This document shows positions 1-13,471 of a stretch of 64,000 nucleotides of DNA, one piece after another. Under the pieces are notes generated by a model. It had not been told where the DNA came from and ran no database searches. It worked only from the letters and a program-made list of their open reading frames with translations. The stretch's first letter is position 1; the number at the start of each line of letters is the position of its first letter. This stretch comes from Phallus indusiatus (Eukaryota; Basidiomycota; Agaricomycetes; Phallales; Phallaceae): the NCBI GenBank assembly GCA_027605045.1, contig JAQFWX010000004.1, positions 186,001 to 250,000 on the forward strand. The letters are read 5' to 3'. The translations under genes and the position numbers were made by a program.

Positions 1-3000
1 CTAAAGAATATAGCGAAAGCTAAGGAGGAGATTGAGAAGCTTCAAGAGAAGGTCGATAATCCTCCAAAGCACGAAGATATAGAACCGATCAAAGCCGCTA
101 TAGTCAGTTTTGAACTTTTTCTGCAGTCTTTTCTAACAACTGATCTTTCTCGCAGAGAGAGATATCATCAACTATCACGGATTTAAAAGCCAAACGGCTG
201 GGATTGAATCATGCAGTTCAGGACGTTGTCGATAAGACGATGCGGAACAAAGCTGATCTCGAGAGAAAGGAGAGAGAGTAAGTCCTACGCTGTTTTTCGT
301 TACTGAACGAAAATCACTTGCTGAACGTTCTTTTCGCAAGGCTGAGGAGTTTGGAAGACTACACGAACGCCAAGGTCCAAGCATTGGAGAAGTGGGACCG
401 CGATTGTGCCGAGGTTGTCAAGTGGATTCTGACCCATAAAGCAAACAACGAGTTTGCAGCGCGTATAGATCTTCCAGCTATCATTGGTGCGAGCGTAAAA
501 GACCAACGATATGCGAGTGCTGTCGAGGCTTGTTTCAGTGCCAGTCAAATGAAGGTATTTAATGCTTTCTTATGATATGGTCTGTTTAACAAGATCTTAT
601 TCTAGACTTTCATTGTCCGCGATGAGAACGATTATAGGCAGTTTAACAGGCTTTTCGTTGATACCCACGACGGCATTGGGCGCAAAGCACGCGTGACTGT
701 GTGGTACCGTCCCCGGAATGAAGCAAGTCTTGTTCCTCCACCACTTTCACCGCAAGAGGTCGGTTAAAACGGTCTTTGTGATATGCTTCAAATGTTGATC
801 AAAACTATTCAGATGCAAAATTTAGGCTTTGATGGATATGCCATTGACTTTTTGGAATGCTCCGAAGGACTAAGATGGTATTTCATGAAAGAGTTGTTCA
901 TGCATCGTACTGTACGTATACATCTCTCATTAACCGACGTTCTTTATAAACTGACTCGTCTTGACTGCAGCCGATTGCTTCGAGGAGCGTAGATGACGTA
1001 ACAACACAATCACTACTTGTGCGACCGGGACCCAATAACCAACCCGCTCCCGGTGCTATATATATAGCTGGCAATACTCTCGCGAACGTGTCTAGATCTG
1101 CGTATGGACAACGCAAAGTCATGACTGTTACGCGTGGTCTTGCACCTGCTAGAAGTTTTGTCCACCCATCAGGTACGTGATTCATACGAACCAGAGGATT
1201 ACAAACGAGTTAGCTGATGATGTGTTTTGAAGTTGATCCTCAAGTTAAAAGCAGAATTGAGCGGGAGATGAACATGCTTCGACAGGCGATCAAAGAATAT
1301 CAGGATCAAAGTACTCGTTTAGCGGAGGAAGATAAGAAGTACCTGGACGAGATTACCAAACGCAAACCCGAACACGTGCGTAGTCCATTAAACATTTTTT
1401 TTGAGCTATACTGATTGGACTTTATTCTTTAGGATAAATGGACTGCTAGGCAACAAGCTGTCGAGAAAGCAATTGTGGAGATTAAGACCAACGAAACTAA
1501 GTTGGGTACGCATTCTGTCCTTCTAATTCAACTATCTTGCCTTCTTTTTTTTAATCTTTTGAATTAGCTACTTGGAAAAGCAAACTGGTAGACTTTGAGA
1601 AGCAGCCGTCTCCCGATAAAGATCGTGCTAAACAGAAAGCTATTGTCGAAGAAACAGTCAAGGACCGCTCAAAGATTGTCAGAGAACTGAATGTACGTGA
1701 CATTGTTCTAAGTCGTATATAACGTGTTTGACCGCTTTTTCGTGCAGACTCTAGTTCAAGAAGTGATAAAAAAACAGTCAACATTGGCGAAATATTCTCT
1801 GAGAAAGATTCGGGCTTCAGCTGATCTAGAAGCAATCGATGCTTTGTCGGAAGAACGCGACGCCACTATTACCCAGAAAAAGCAAGCATACGAAGAAGGT
1901 ATTTCGCTGATGAATATTACTCAACAGCCAGGCTAACGATACGTGATAGCTAAAAAGCTGTTTAACGATGCTAAGGAGAAGTCGGGAGAGAAATTAGCGA
2001 TTGTTCGGGAGAAGCTCCAGTCGCTCGATGACGATTTGCGTGCGCGATTTCAGGAGCTAGATCGTGTGGTATGCATGGCCTTTATATCACATATAGTCTT
2101 TGTTCTTATAAGACTTTCAGAATCAAACTAAAGACCCTGAAGACCAATGGACCTCAGAGAAGATCGGGGCAACCTTGGAAATGGAACAGGCTAAGCTGGA
2201 GCTTAACCATGCTACCGATGCTGGAGTCATTGCTACCTATGAAGCTCGCGAACGAGAGGCAAGTTTTTTGTTCTTGGATTATGTTCCTGAAGGTTTAAGT
2301 AACATATACTATGCTATATAGATAAACAGTCTCCGGGAAGAACACGAGAAAAGGCTGAGATCCTACAAAAAATTGGAAGAGAAGATTCAGATTACAAGGG
2401 TTTGTCTGGTTTCAGTCTGGAAGTTTGTGATAGTTATTGATGAATCAAATTGTTCTTCATTCAGAATCAATGGTATCCCGCACTAACTGACTTGGTTTCC
2501 GCCGTAGGAGAGAAGTTTTCAGCGGCGTTCGATCGTACGTTATTTCGTTCCCGATGTCGCATTCTCGAGAGCTTATTTTTGAACAGGTATCGGATGCGCT
2601 GGTGAAATACGTATCTCAGAACAAGAAGACTACGATAAATGGTCCATTGACATCTTTGTCAAATTCCGTAATGAAGAGCCTTTGACGCAACTTACAGGGC
2701 AACGTCAGTCTGGCGGTGTAAGTTATGTTAAACTTTTATGGAGAATTACGTTTATATTTTATTCTTCGGCTTTGCAGGAACGGTCGCTGACTACTATCAT
2801 GTACCTCATGAGTTTGACTGAGCATGCAAGGGCGCCGTTTTCGTTGGTCGACGAGATTAATCAGGTTTGTTGTTCACTATGCAATCGGGCCCGTTACTCA
2901 ACTATCGCTATAGGGTATGGATCAGCGATACGAACGTGCAGTTCATGATCAGCTCGTCAAGGTCACCTGTCACCCGGACAGTGGTCAATACTTCCTGATT

Positions 3001-3162
3001 ACGCCAAAGCTGCTACCCTTCTTGGCCTATCATGCAAATATGAAGATTCTTTGCGTCAACAATGGGGAATGGTTGCCTGAATCTACGTCATCTGGCGTGG
3101 GCAACATGAAACAAATGATCGACAGAGTAGCGCAACGCAGAGCTGGTCCTACTGCGGCTTGA
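1..3162 (+). CDS. SMC5: SMC5, structural maintenance of chromosomes 5 (5'-truncated by window edge)
   Basis: Subunit of the nuclear SMC5/6 complex, which acts in recombinational repair and replication-fork stability. The visible part runs from the first coiled coil to the stop at 3160-3162 and is split into about 15 short exons. In order it shows coiled coil, a hinge (about 350-1180, including DLPAIIGASVKDQRYASAVE), the second coiled coil (about 1230-2450), then the C-terminal ATPase half with the ABC signature GQRQSGGERSL (split by an intron at about 2718) and Walker B FSLVDEINQGMDQRYE (split at about 2866-2916). The Walker A N-terminus lies left of the window. The LVDEINQGMD Walker B and the QSGGERS signature distinguish SMC5 from SMC1-4. 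An F-box gene follows on the same strand after about 360 bp. Confidence 0.95.
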
Positions 3163-3522
3163 ACAAGAGATGTAGTTTGGTGTAGTATAGTGTATTTTGA
3201 ATGAAGAATCCTGTACAAATTTAAGAAACACATTAGTACCTTAGTTTGCGTATCTAATAATCTTTTCAAACGTCTGAATCCGTATTGAGTTTGAGATGCC
3301 CGTCACTGGGCTAATGGTTCTCATTGGGCGATCATTATGGCGCTATACGAACGCATCTTGACGTACTCGAAGCTGTTCCTCCTCACTTGCGGCATTAATA
3401 GACCTTATTTAGTCCTTAACAACACATGGCCCTGCGCAAGAACACGACCACAAACACCCACCGTAAAGAACAACCTTTGCTAGTCGACATCGATTCCGAG
3501 TCGCTAGTCACCACATACCGGC
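3163..3522. other. Intergenic, 360 bp
   Basis: This stretch holds the 3' flank of SMC5 and the 5' flank of the small F-box gene. I see no gene, RNA or repeat in it. Confidence 0.6.
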
Positions 3523-4710
3523 ATGCCACTGAATTCACTCCCTACAGAGATTCTGACATTAACGCTAAACCATCTGTCTAAATCTGACTATCTTGCTCTC
3601 TGTTTAACAAGCAAACGATTTGCAGAAATCGCTCAACCAAGTCTTTTCAGACGTTTTAGTCTTCGCGACCCAGTGCAGGCTACAAAATGTTTATTGCTGA
3701 CCGTAGCTAGACCTGACCTAGCATTGGCAGCCCGGGACGTTCTGGTTAGCTTTCAGTAAGCTTTTTAATAATTTGCTGTTATTTTCTTGTTGAAATAATT
3801 ACCTTTGAATGGCAGAGATCCGGTTCATCTCCCCGTTTGTTTCTGGAAACTGTTCACGCGAGGATTGACGTGCATGTCAAATATTACTTCCCTCCATTTC
3901 TCTGGTATAATTCTCTGCGATATTGTGTTTCGAGAAGTTACCCTTCCTCGACTGCAAAAGTTCAGCTCCATAATCTACGTTACCCCCGCCGTCTCCAAGT
4001 TTCTTAACCGACACCACACGATTACGCAGCTGTTCATGGGTGGAGAAATGTCAGCTCCGATTTTGGACGTTAACCAGCAGTTCTTGCCATCATTGAATTG
4101 CTTTATGGGTTCTTTGTGGGTTGCCGAAAAAGTCATTCCTGGTCGTCCTGTTAAGGACATTACTCTCGCTTGGATAACGTTCGTCGAGGAAGAGAGGACA
4201 ATGAGCATCGTCAAGAGTTTTTCTCTCAGTTCTGTTCCTATAGAATCATTTTTCTGTACGACATTGCATATCAAAGAGAACCGAATTTCTCTTTTGAAGG
4301 CCATTGCCAAATATTTACCCCATTTGCGGCTCCTTCGTTTAAATAACTTCTCTTCAGCAGGCATCCTGGACCAAGTGAGTACTCGACTTCTTCCTTCCGT
4401 ATCTTGCTCAAAACATCCGTGTTAGATATTCACTGAAACCTTGATCTCTTTATTACCCCGTTTCAAGCGTCTTGAACACTTAATTTTGCCGTCCCTTCTC
4501 CTGAATAACCTCCCTTTTACTACTTATGATAGAACCCTACAGCTTCGAGAAGACAAGCTTACCGTTGAATGGAAAAAAATTTGCCCTGAACTTATTCATA
4601 TTACATTCCCCAGTTGTAGCATGTATGATTATGACGCACCTTCCAAAGTTTGGAAACGAGCAGAAACTACCTTATCTCAAACAATATCAATATTCACTGG
4701 CGTTCATTAG
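3523..4710 (+). CDS. F-box domain protein (about 358 aa, 3 exons)
   Basis: Probable substrate adaptor of an SCF-type ubiquitin ligase. The N-terminus reads LPTEILTLTLNHLSKSDYLA followed by LCLTSKRFAEIAQPSLFRRF, a recognisable F-box of about 40 residues. The rest is leucine-rich without a motif I can name. Exons by phase are 3523-3755, 3816-4374 and 4426-4710; both joins keep the frame (phases 2 and 0). The start ATG at 3523 directly precedes the F-box. The stop at 4708-4710 lies only about 60 bp from the stop of the convergent uL13m gene, so the 3' UTRs must overlap. F-box proteins are strongly expanded in Agaricomycetes, so the substrate cannot be guessed. Confidence 0.8.
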
Positions 4711-4769
4711 ATTATCAGCTTTTTTTGCATTGTATATACCGTTTTATAATACACCATACACAATAGCAA

Positions 4770-5400
4770 TTACTGACTGTCTTGTGTACCATCCTCCCAT
4801 CTCTGCAATATGTTTTTGCGAAATGGTCCCATGTCATCTTCCGCGAAGATACGTAGACGGTCCAAACGTCGATCTCGCAATTTGTTTTTTGGCAGCATTC
4901 CAGCGACAGCTTTACGAATAATCTGACAATTAAATATAAGACAAACGGAGCCTTCTTTATGGTGAGAAAAAAGAGTGCACTAACTTCGTCTGGCTTTTCT
5001 TTTTTCATATCTCGGTATTTGATTTCTTTTAAACCGCCGGGATACATGGTATGGTAGCGATACAGCTTTTGCTCTTCCTTGCGTCCCGTCACTTTGACTT
5101 TGGATGCATTGGTCACAACGACATAGTCTCCACAGTCCGCTATAAAAAGAAATCAGAATATTCACCAGTAGCCGAAGTCAGAAGCGAAGATAAACTCACT
5201 GCTTGGATCATATGTCGGTTTGTGTTTTCCCATTAGCACAATAGCTATACGACCCGCTAGGTTTCCCAATATACGGTTAGACGCATCGACATGATGCCAT
5301 GCTTTTGCATAAGCCAGAGCAGTCTGTAAACATTCTGTCAATCGAAAGAAATAAACCGAAAGAACCAAACAGGACGTACATTGCCCACAGCTTGCGACAT
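4770..5400 (-). CDS. MRPL23: Mitochondrial large-subunit ribosomal protein uL13m
   Basis: Component of the mitochondrial 54S ribosomal subunit, homologous to bacterial L13. Four exons on the minus strand (5380-5400, 5200-5323, 4985-5139, 4770-4922) join in frame to about 150 residues. Recognisable L13 blocks are [58 protein letters not shown] and the C-terminal [20 protein letters not shown]. The first exon encodes only seven residues (MSQAVGN). Length fits the family. The start lies 102 bp from the divergent NUP188 start, suggesting a shared promoter; the 3' end abuts the F-box gene tail to tail. The gene symbol follows the yeast name and is by family equivalence. Confidence 0.93.
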
Positions 5401-5502
5401 TGAACGGAAGGAAGAGGCGGTAATGGGCGCTTGTGGACGTGTTCTGCTGAACGAACGTCCATATCCACAACTTTGTCGTCTTTGAGCGCGGCAAAGCGAG
5501 AA
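5401..5502. promoter_or_regulatory. Shared divergent promoter of uL13m and NUP188
   Basis: Only 102 bp separate the two start codons, so both transcripts must initiate from the same short region. I see no clear TATA box. The arrangement is inferred from the gene models, not from a recognised motif. Confidence 0.5.
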
Positions 5503-8500
5503 ATGAGCAATGACGACGACGTTCAGAAAGAAATCAGTATTGGTCACCTCTGGGACATGTGAAACATTGGTCTTTTCTTTCAGCTTTTCGTCACAAATGC
5601 TTACTGGACTTCTTTTTCAGAACCTACACTGTCCTTTATCAAATTCTTGCGGGCGACATTGAAGGTCACCAGCCAGAAGATGTAGCGCGATACGTCAAAT
5701 CCAGACAATCCAAATTCACGAATTGCATGAATCCGTTCGGGAAGGCTAACAAGGAGTCTCGCGCCAAAGTTGAGAGTGGTCTTCTAACCTTCGATGGCAA
5801 CGTCCAAGTTAAAGTTCCTGCTGAAGTACGTCCGGTTATTTGGAAGATTAGCAGCGCCTTAGACGTCGACGAACAAGAAACATTTATTCTTTGGAAATCC
5901 TTTCTTCGAAACCGCGGTCTCGTGTCGGCCGATCTTCCTTCAGACGAGGAAATAGTAGTCCATTTCAGTGACTATTATTATGAAGAAAAACTGTCGGTGC
6001 TGCGTTGCATAATCCCACTACTTCGCTCCAAATCAGATCCTACAGCTCCTTTTCATGCAATCGCAAAGCAAACCTTAGGCGAGATGCCCAAACCACGCGT
6101 CCTTGCTGCAGACCTCGCAAAGCAATTTCTTCTCAAAACAACAGAAGCACTGCCTCAAAACATTAAAGAAAATCCTCGTAGTACTCCGAAGTACATCAAA
6201 AGAAACGTTCGTCAACAATTCGTTCTGCTAGAGGTTCTATACTGGACGTTACTGGAACACACGCTTTTTGACGGGTCGTTAACCGAAGAAATTTATTCCA
6301 TAGCTTATAAGTCGGATTTGGGAAACGCTCAGCTACATTCCAATATGCTGTTAGATGAAGAAAGCGTGCAGTTGTTGAAGGACATGGAAGCTCTATGGTC
6401 TATGATTCTCATCGAACTGGTGCAGACCCAACAGTTGCTTATACGGAGTCCGGAGGACACCACATCGGATTCCTCTTTACTAGTCTCGCTTCCTGAGTAC
6501 CTGACAAGAACGCTTAACATTGTCTACTCGAACGTAACACCGCGATACGGGTGTATTCTACTGGCGTGGTCGGCCGTCCTATACCATCTCTCACAGGTTG
6601 ACACATCAGAGCGTCCTGCGTACGAAGAAATATCCTCTCAGGCGTCGGAAAAATACCATCAGCTATTAGCTTATATCCTCCAACCTGACTTCGGTTTATT
6701 CCGGAACATGCGAACCACGCTGTTGACTTCACCGCTATTTGTCCCGTCTGCTGTTCTGACTCTGAATTCTCCGGTGACAAAATCAAATGCCGTCGACTTT
6801 CGGTTCACATATAAATGTAAGTCTTATGGTCTTTAAAAGTGACCCTTTACTAACATTGAACCGCTTAGCTCTTGTTATTGGTCTAACACACCTGATCAAC
6901 CTAGAGTTCCTGCCAGATTTCGACGGATTTGTCGATCTTTGGATAACATTATTTGGAACGGGAGACGAATTCGTCGCCGCCCGCTTATCTAGGCACTACT
7001 GGGACTATGACTGGAAGGCCACTAACTGTCGAAGAGCCATCTTTGACGTAGCCCGATCGAGGTTCCCCGTTCATTTTAGACCACTCGTTCGCCTTTTATG
7101 TTCAATGTGTGGTACAGGAAACACGAGAGATTTCGAAGACAGCGACGAGGACAGGACACTTTGTGCTTCTTATGTCTACCACTACTTCCTCAATCTATCT
7201 ACATTCACGCAAGTCATACCTGTGAACGCACGTTCCGGTCCTAATGCCGTGTACGAAGCATTGATAAACGAGCTTTACAATGGTGGCGTCATGTATAAAA
7301 ACACTCACGCGATAACATTCCCAGGCGGCTCTATCCTTCCTCGCGATTCTTCAAGTCGTCTATTAAGCTCTATCACAGATCCAAATGACCCCATTATTGT
7401 GGAATGGGAGCATCAACATTCTGGTTGGAAGCTATTATTAGCGGTGTTACGGAACTACGTCAAGCGGACAGGAGCAAGTCGTTTTTCGCAATCAGGGAAC
7501 GTTGAACATCGTCGTGATGTGGACTTGACGTTAGAGGCCGTAGGGATAGAAGGAGCTCTTGGTGATGATACAATCGTTGATGCTTTGGAATTGATTCGCT
7601 GCGTCATCGATAGGAACCCAGACCTTGCTACTGAACTGTTGGAGGGACTTGATTCAAGTCAAGATAGTGCCTCTTCTGAGCCTGATTTGGTGGAGGTGAC
7701 CATTCGCGTTCTCGACGACGCTTTGCAGCGTTCTGTTAACCCTCGCATTCCTCCGCCTTCCGCTTTAATCAACTCTGCTATTGGCGTACTAACAGCCCTC
7801 ATATCCTTACCTCTCTATGCATACCGCGTATGGCCATTCTTCCGATCTAATCATTCACTCTTTGGGACTGATAATCATGCACCAATCACGCCTTCTCTGT
7901 TGGCTGCTGAACGGATAAACGGGAAATATACTGTAACCCTAAATATCATCGCGTTGATCAGGGCGTTGTTTGTCCAAAGCACCCTGTCTCTACTTACCGT
8001 GGATCCCATGATGCAAACCCTAAAAGAAACAGTTCTGCTTCGAGCTATACAATTCGTTCACAAGGAATTATGGGTGGAACATGTTGCTTGGAAGTATGTT
8101 TCAATTGCCGACAGATTCAAAATCTCCCGTGAAATATCCTCTCTCTACAAGGATATTTTGCGCAACTGCCCTCCTTCAGTTTCCTCTTCGCTCGAGAATG
8201 AACAGGGTGCCTTCTCAACCGTAACCTCCTTCATCATGGACGCCTTCGTGTTTCGCGCAAATGCTGCTTCGATAAATCCGCTCGTTAACAGTATTAGTAC
8301 TGGAGAAGAACTCATGAATATATTTGCTACGGCGAATCGACATCATGATTCACTCGTGCTTCTTCAAATGCTGGAGAGTCATTTGCAGTTCATCCGACTT
8401 CTATTAGAGCATAAACGTGAATCAAAGTTGGCCGGGAAGCTTTCGCTTTTGGAGCAAGCCATCTGTGTTGGTGCTATTGGAGGTACCGGGCCTGCTGACA

Positions 8501-11500
8501 ATCGCCGAATAAAAGCGACTCCAGTTGATGTTATTACCGGATATGTTCAATATCGCTTTTATATTTCCACGTTACCACTAGACTCCATCCGCCTGTTATC
8601 GACGTTATGTCGTTCTCTGTCTCGTTCTCAGGTCGCGCCACCCAGTATAGTTGCGCATCTCTCGGATGCTGAAGGGACGGCTGCATCCTTCATCCAAATC
8701 CTCAAACATCCGTGGGATGACTTACAACTTCGCGTTGCTATATGGCACTTTGTTTCCTTGATGGTGGATGTTCAACCTGCGCTTTCAAGCTTGTTTGTAC
8801 GTGGAAAGTTTCACATTCCGACCGAAACAGGGAAAGATGTTGAGTCAAAAGACAAACCGAAGTTGGACTCTCAAAAAGAAAAAGACGCTCGTACAAATGG
8901 CAATTCATCTAAGGATTCCAGTGCTGTTAAAGTTGCATGTGAAGCGTTGGGTCTATGGGATTCCTTGTGGGACGCAAATCCGTTGTTGCTCGCGACCGTG
9001 CTAGACTTCCTGGAAACAGTGTGGCGGCACGCTCTCGAACATAAAGGTGCTCTTGAGCCTACACGCACCGATGTTGCATTCTGGGAAGCTATCGCTGGAA
9101 TAGCCGGACGGGATTTAGGTCCAGGACCTGAGTGGGCAACAACGTCATTTATCGATGTCGACGGTCAAATGCATTCTGATTGCCACATCCCCGTGCAAAT
9201 TTATGCATATCGTACAAAATGTAAAGCCCATGCGCTACAGATCCTGGCACTAGATATCGAGTTCGCATTGGGCACTAAGCAACCGGAATGTAACCCCGGG
9301 AAGCTTTTGTCATACCAGATGATTCAGCCTTACTTTGCATCTGTCGAAGGCCTGATTGATCATATGGGGGAAGCAATGGCAACTTATTACTCGCAGAAGT
9401 GTCAGGAAGCATTCATCACTGATGTTCTGGAAGCTAATCCTAGTCTCAAGGGGTCGCAAAACGTGGGTGCTGTCGAAGAACGAGAGTACGGGGATAACTA
9501 CATCTTTTCCGTTGGCCTTGCTACACTACGTACTCAGTATTCCACCGAAGAAGAATCTGATGCCATACTCCGGAAACTTTCCAACGTTAACCTCAATCTC
9601 TCTCTTGCCGACTCAGGGGTATCTCTTACGCGTTCTTGGAAGCGTCTCCTCCAAGTAGCCTGCCCCCTTTTGCGCTCAAATGCTTCAGTGCGCGAGCACG
9701 CATTGAGTGTAGCAGAAACGATTTCGGGTGACATTTCGCGGGAATCTAGAATTGGCACGCCAATGATAACCATCCATTCTGAACGGCTCTCTCTTCTCTT
9801 GGCTCTGATGGAGATAACTTGGTTTATACCACCTGCGCCAGCAAGAAAAACAAAACATATCGCTGAATTTGTGGCACTAGTGTCTCATATACGAGAACTT
9901 ATCACGAGCGCATATTTCCCACCCGGACCTGCCGTACGTTTGGACCGGACCACCCGATTCTATCGAAGTGTAATTCAAATGATCTACTTTTGTGCACGCA
10001 AAGCCCGGATGATTGGTTCAGAACCGAAAGCATATACGTCCGAACAGCGTTTAATTCTCGGTTCCTTTCTCGCGGACTCTATTCGTTTCGTCATCGAAGG
10101 CCTGCGGGACACTTTTGATTTCGCCGTAACCCACCTAGACCATGAAATAGACAAAGATATGGAACTTCTCGTAGCAACGTTTGAACAATGTACTCGCCCT
10201 TCATTGCCATTGTCCCCTTCACTGTGGCTTACGAAATGCCATGAGGTCGATTTAATCCGTGCCAGTCTGGATCTCCTTGTTAAAGCGGATTTCTCTGGTC
10301 GGCGCGATCCATCATCCTTACCTGCTTTAAGACATCCGTTATATGTCCGACATATCCTTTTTCTTCATCTTGTACTAGCTCGATTACCCTCTTCTGCGGA
10401 ACGTCTTGCAAATGGCGGTATCGTCGTGGCGTACGCCAGTGTCAAGATTCGGGAAGCGCTGGCTGCCGGAACGGTAGAACCTGCGATATCGGAGCTTCCT
10501 GGCGAGCGAAATTCCAGTCATAGCGCTTGGTGTATGATGCTGGCCATTCTCTCCAACGTTGTGAACGCCATGGGCTCAAGTAGTCAGTTTTTGGTCGAGG
10601 AGGTCATTGGATTGATCCACCTTTATGGGTCACAAATGACGCATGCTTTGACGTGGCACGTAGGCGAACCGCTTACACTTCCGTTTTTGGAAGAACTGGG
10701 ACATGTTGTATCTCTTTTCAACGCGGTCGCTAATTCTAGGGATGCTCAAGATGTTGTAACACAGTCTACGCTACGCACGTTCGCTGAGAGGGTGTCAGAG
10801 CTACTTCAGGATTTGAATTACTCGCTATCGCATCCAAATCATCTCGCAAGCCTATTGGACGCCGTCACCTCGGATGAACATCTAGAGATTGAGAAAGACA
10901 CTAAGAACTTGTCGATAGAATCGTTCACAGAGTTGCTACGTGGGTCAAAACGCCCATTGCTGTCGGCGGTGATGCAGAAGACTCTGTTTATCACTCGCGA
11001 TATCATGTCTACTCTCGTAACAATTTCAAGTGCCGAAACTATTCTGACCAACGATGTATCAGAATGGCCATCGCGTGATCCTCTTTTAACACCCGTATGT
11101 TATATTCAATTTTAAATCATGGTACACTGATTGATACTGTTCCTAAGATAACCAAGGTTGCGCTGGGAGACACAGCTTCGATAGGGTCCTTGTTAGAACT
11201 TGGCACATACGCAGTGGACGTCTTGAAGCATCTAAGCAGTACCTCTTTGGCGTCGGAAGAAAAGCCGACTATCCCTGCGAGTCTGCCCTTAGTCTCATTT
11301 TCGCCCAAAATGACGATCTCCGCCGCGTTGCAGCTGCTAGAAACAACACTGGTATATGGCATAACTCAGATGGCTGTGTGCGTGGCCGGCTCTTCCGAGC
11401 AGCATGAAAGCTCAAGACAAATGGAAATGGATGATGGTAGCAATGAGCGAGATATGAACGACAAACGGCGGCGGCCGTCGGCTGGTGTAACGAATCTTGC

Positions 11501-11660
11501 GAGGATTGAGGAGGCTATTGTTGATTTGAAAGCACTTTTGTCGAAAGCAAAACCCGTTATGGATAAAGCTGCGGACCAACTACAGTTGGAACGTTATAGC
11601 TTGATCGGTTCATTATCGAACTTCCTTGAAAAGAAAATCAGGACCGCAGATGGTCGTTAA
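5503..11660 (+). CDS. NUP188: Nucleoporin NUP188 (about 1996 aa)
   Basis: Large alpha-helical scaffold nucleoporin of the inner ring of the nuclear pore complex. Four exons (5503-5558, 5621-6816, 6869-11094, 11148-11660) join in frame. NUP188 rather than NUP192/205 is indicated by the N-terminal DEQETFILWKSFL and HFSDYYYEEKLSVLRC, matching the metazoan DYYYEE..ILRC block; by the insert around 7280-7440 ending in IIVEWEHQHSGWKLL, which corresponds to the SH3-like domain; and by NGKYTVTLNIIALIRALF and HKELWVEHVAWKY further on. The short first exon (start MSNDDDVQKEISIGHLWD) is chosen because an in-frame ATG at 5503 splices in phase across a 62-nt intron; an ATG-initiated reading from 5559 would run through that intron. 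A serine/lysine-rich linker lies near 8850-8930. Length is normal for the family. Confidence 0.93.
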
Positions 11661-11791
11661 GGTTAAGTCAAGTCGGCCGAGTCGGTTGACTTGGCGTTCG
11701 TTGTTGTGTTGTATTATAGCACTCTGTTTTTATATAGCACTGCCTAACTTGATGATGTTTTTTAGTATTTCGAAATAGTCAAAGTAATCTA

Positions 11792-13250
11792 TCATGTGTA
11801 TATGTCCCCCGTGAGAACTTCGACACCAGACTCTGTGATAAGAACAGTATGCTCTGCTTGGGCACTACGAGCACCGGACTGATCCGCAGTGACTTAGAGA
11901 GCTTAAATTAAGGTTAGAGGGAAAACTCACTTCAGTAGATACAGTCCATCCATCGGGAAAAAGCCAGCCTTTCGAATCTAGACCTTGAACAATGGCAGGC
12001 TATAAAAGTTAAAAAAACTTAAGTGAATACAATCGTTCAGGGAGAGATCTGAATCGCTATCTCACTTCTATTGTGAAAACATGGCCTGGATACATGACAC
12101 CTGGTTCATCATTTTCTGCATGAGAGTATTGCTCGTGAGGTTTTAATTCGAATTTAACAAAAAGACTTACTAAAATGTAGAATCCAGGGTGGACGATGGA
12201 AGACTTTTCCAATACCGTGGCCAGTAAACTGCTGGTTTATCGAGAATCCGTACCTTGAAACAAAGTCATGGATTTTAAGCCCAATATCTGAAAACTTTTT
12301 GCCAGGACCGCAAGCCATAATACCCTGTGCAAGTGCTTCTTGGGTTACTTTTATTAGTTCCAAGCCAGACTCATCCTTTAGGTAACATCAGATAAATCAT
12401 GTAGATCAGAAAAGCCAGATAAAGCCAGAGTTGGAGAAAAGAAAAACAACTAACGACGTTTCCTACTGGAAAAGTATCCGAAGTGTCCCCATGAAAACCT
12501 TCTTTAAAGACCGTGACATCAATATTTACAATGTCCCCGTCGAGTAACGGTCGGCTGAAAGATGGAACAAAAGAGATGAAATTAAGATTGATATGCCGGA
12601 GAAATTTTTTTTCCCAAGGTCGCGTGCTTACTTATCCGGAATACCATGGACAATAACGTTGTTCACACTCGTGCAGCAAGATTTGGGAAATCCGGCATAG
12701 CCGAGAGGTGAGGGATATGCCCCGTTTGATATAATAAAGTCATGAATGCGAGAATCAATTTCTTCAGTCGTTATTCCAGGCTATGCTTCAGAATTCAATC
12801 TACATTCTGCCATATTTTCAGGTGGAAATGTATCAATTATGTACTCACTTTAAGCCATGTCTTTGCGATAAGTAAAGTTGATCTCGCAAGTTTTGCAGCC
12901 CGTCTTATTTTTTGTTCGTCTTCGCTATTCAAAATGAGTCGGCCATCACCAGTATAAGGATCTCCGTGATACGGGTCATCTTCATCAACATCTTTGAAAA
13001 CATAGGGAGGCCGGCGGATGTAGTGAGGGACAGATTTGACGGGTATGTGCTCTACACCAAAAACAAATGGCTCGGATGGTAAAATGATATCGTAATCTCC
13101 GAAGGGATGTCCGTGCGCGTGAGGATGCGATTGTGTGCCTAATCGCCGGACTTCATTGATTCCGGGTCGGAAAGCACGACTGGGAATTTGAATTTTACTG
13201 TTGTGAAGCCACGAACGTTGTTTGAAAAAATATCGAAGACATAATGGCAT
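11792..13250 (-). CDS. Type I methionine aminopeptidase, mitochondrial type (about 353 aa, 7 exons)
   Basis: Removes the initiator methionine from nascent proteins, here probably in mitochondria. Exons on the minus strand are 12849-13250, 12632-12780, 12455-12554, 12171-12375, 12066-12115, 11931-11999 and 11792-11878; all joins keep the frame. The N-terminus [20 protein letters not shown] is basic and hydroxylated with no acidic residue, like a presequence. Pita-bread-fold metal ligands are present: Asp in GDIVNIDVT, Asp in [10 protein letters not shown], His in [10 protein letters not shown], Glu in VFTIEPAI and Glu in [30 protein letters not shown] is the type I substrate-pocket block. There is no N-terminal zinc-finger domain as in cytosolic MetAP1, favouring the MAP1D class. 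It is divergent from the HDAC gene with 221 bp between starts. Confidence 0.93.
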
Positions 13251-13471
13251 CTTTTTTGAGAAAAAAATCAGGGATAATCAGTGAGATGTCAATGATTAAT
13301 TATACACACGCACTTCTTGTCACCACATCAAAGGTGCTGGCGGTTGTTGGACAGTTTGTCAACATTCCGTTGCGGCTTAGTCATCGTGTAAATTTGTCAT
13401 CCCCAGCTTCGACTTTTTGACGTCGTTGAACAGTAAACTGTCTTTCCTTTCCAAAAGTACGGTTTTATTTT
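13251..13471. promoter_or_regulatory. Shared divergent promoter region, methionine aminopeptidase / HDAC
   Basis: The two start codons are 221 bp apart on opposite strands. The interval is unrelated to coding sequence and must hold both transcription starts. No specific element is recognised. Confidence 0.45.

Noticed and set aside
5559..5620. N-terminal extension of NUP188 starting at 5559
   Set aside because: This stretch has intron signals at both ends, and an upstream ATG at 5503 splices in phase to a better N-terminus.
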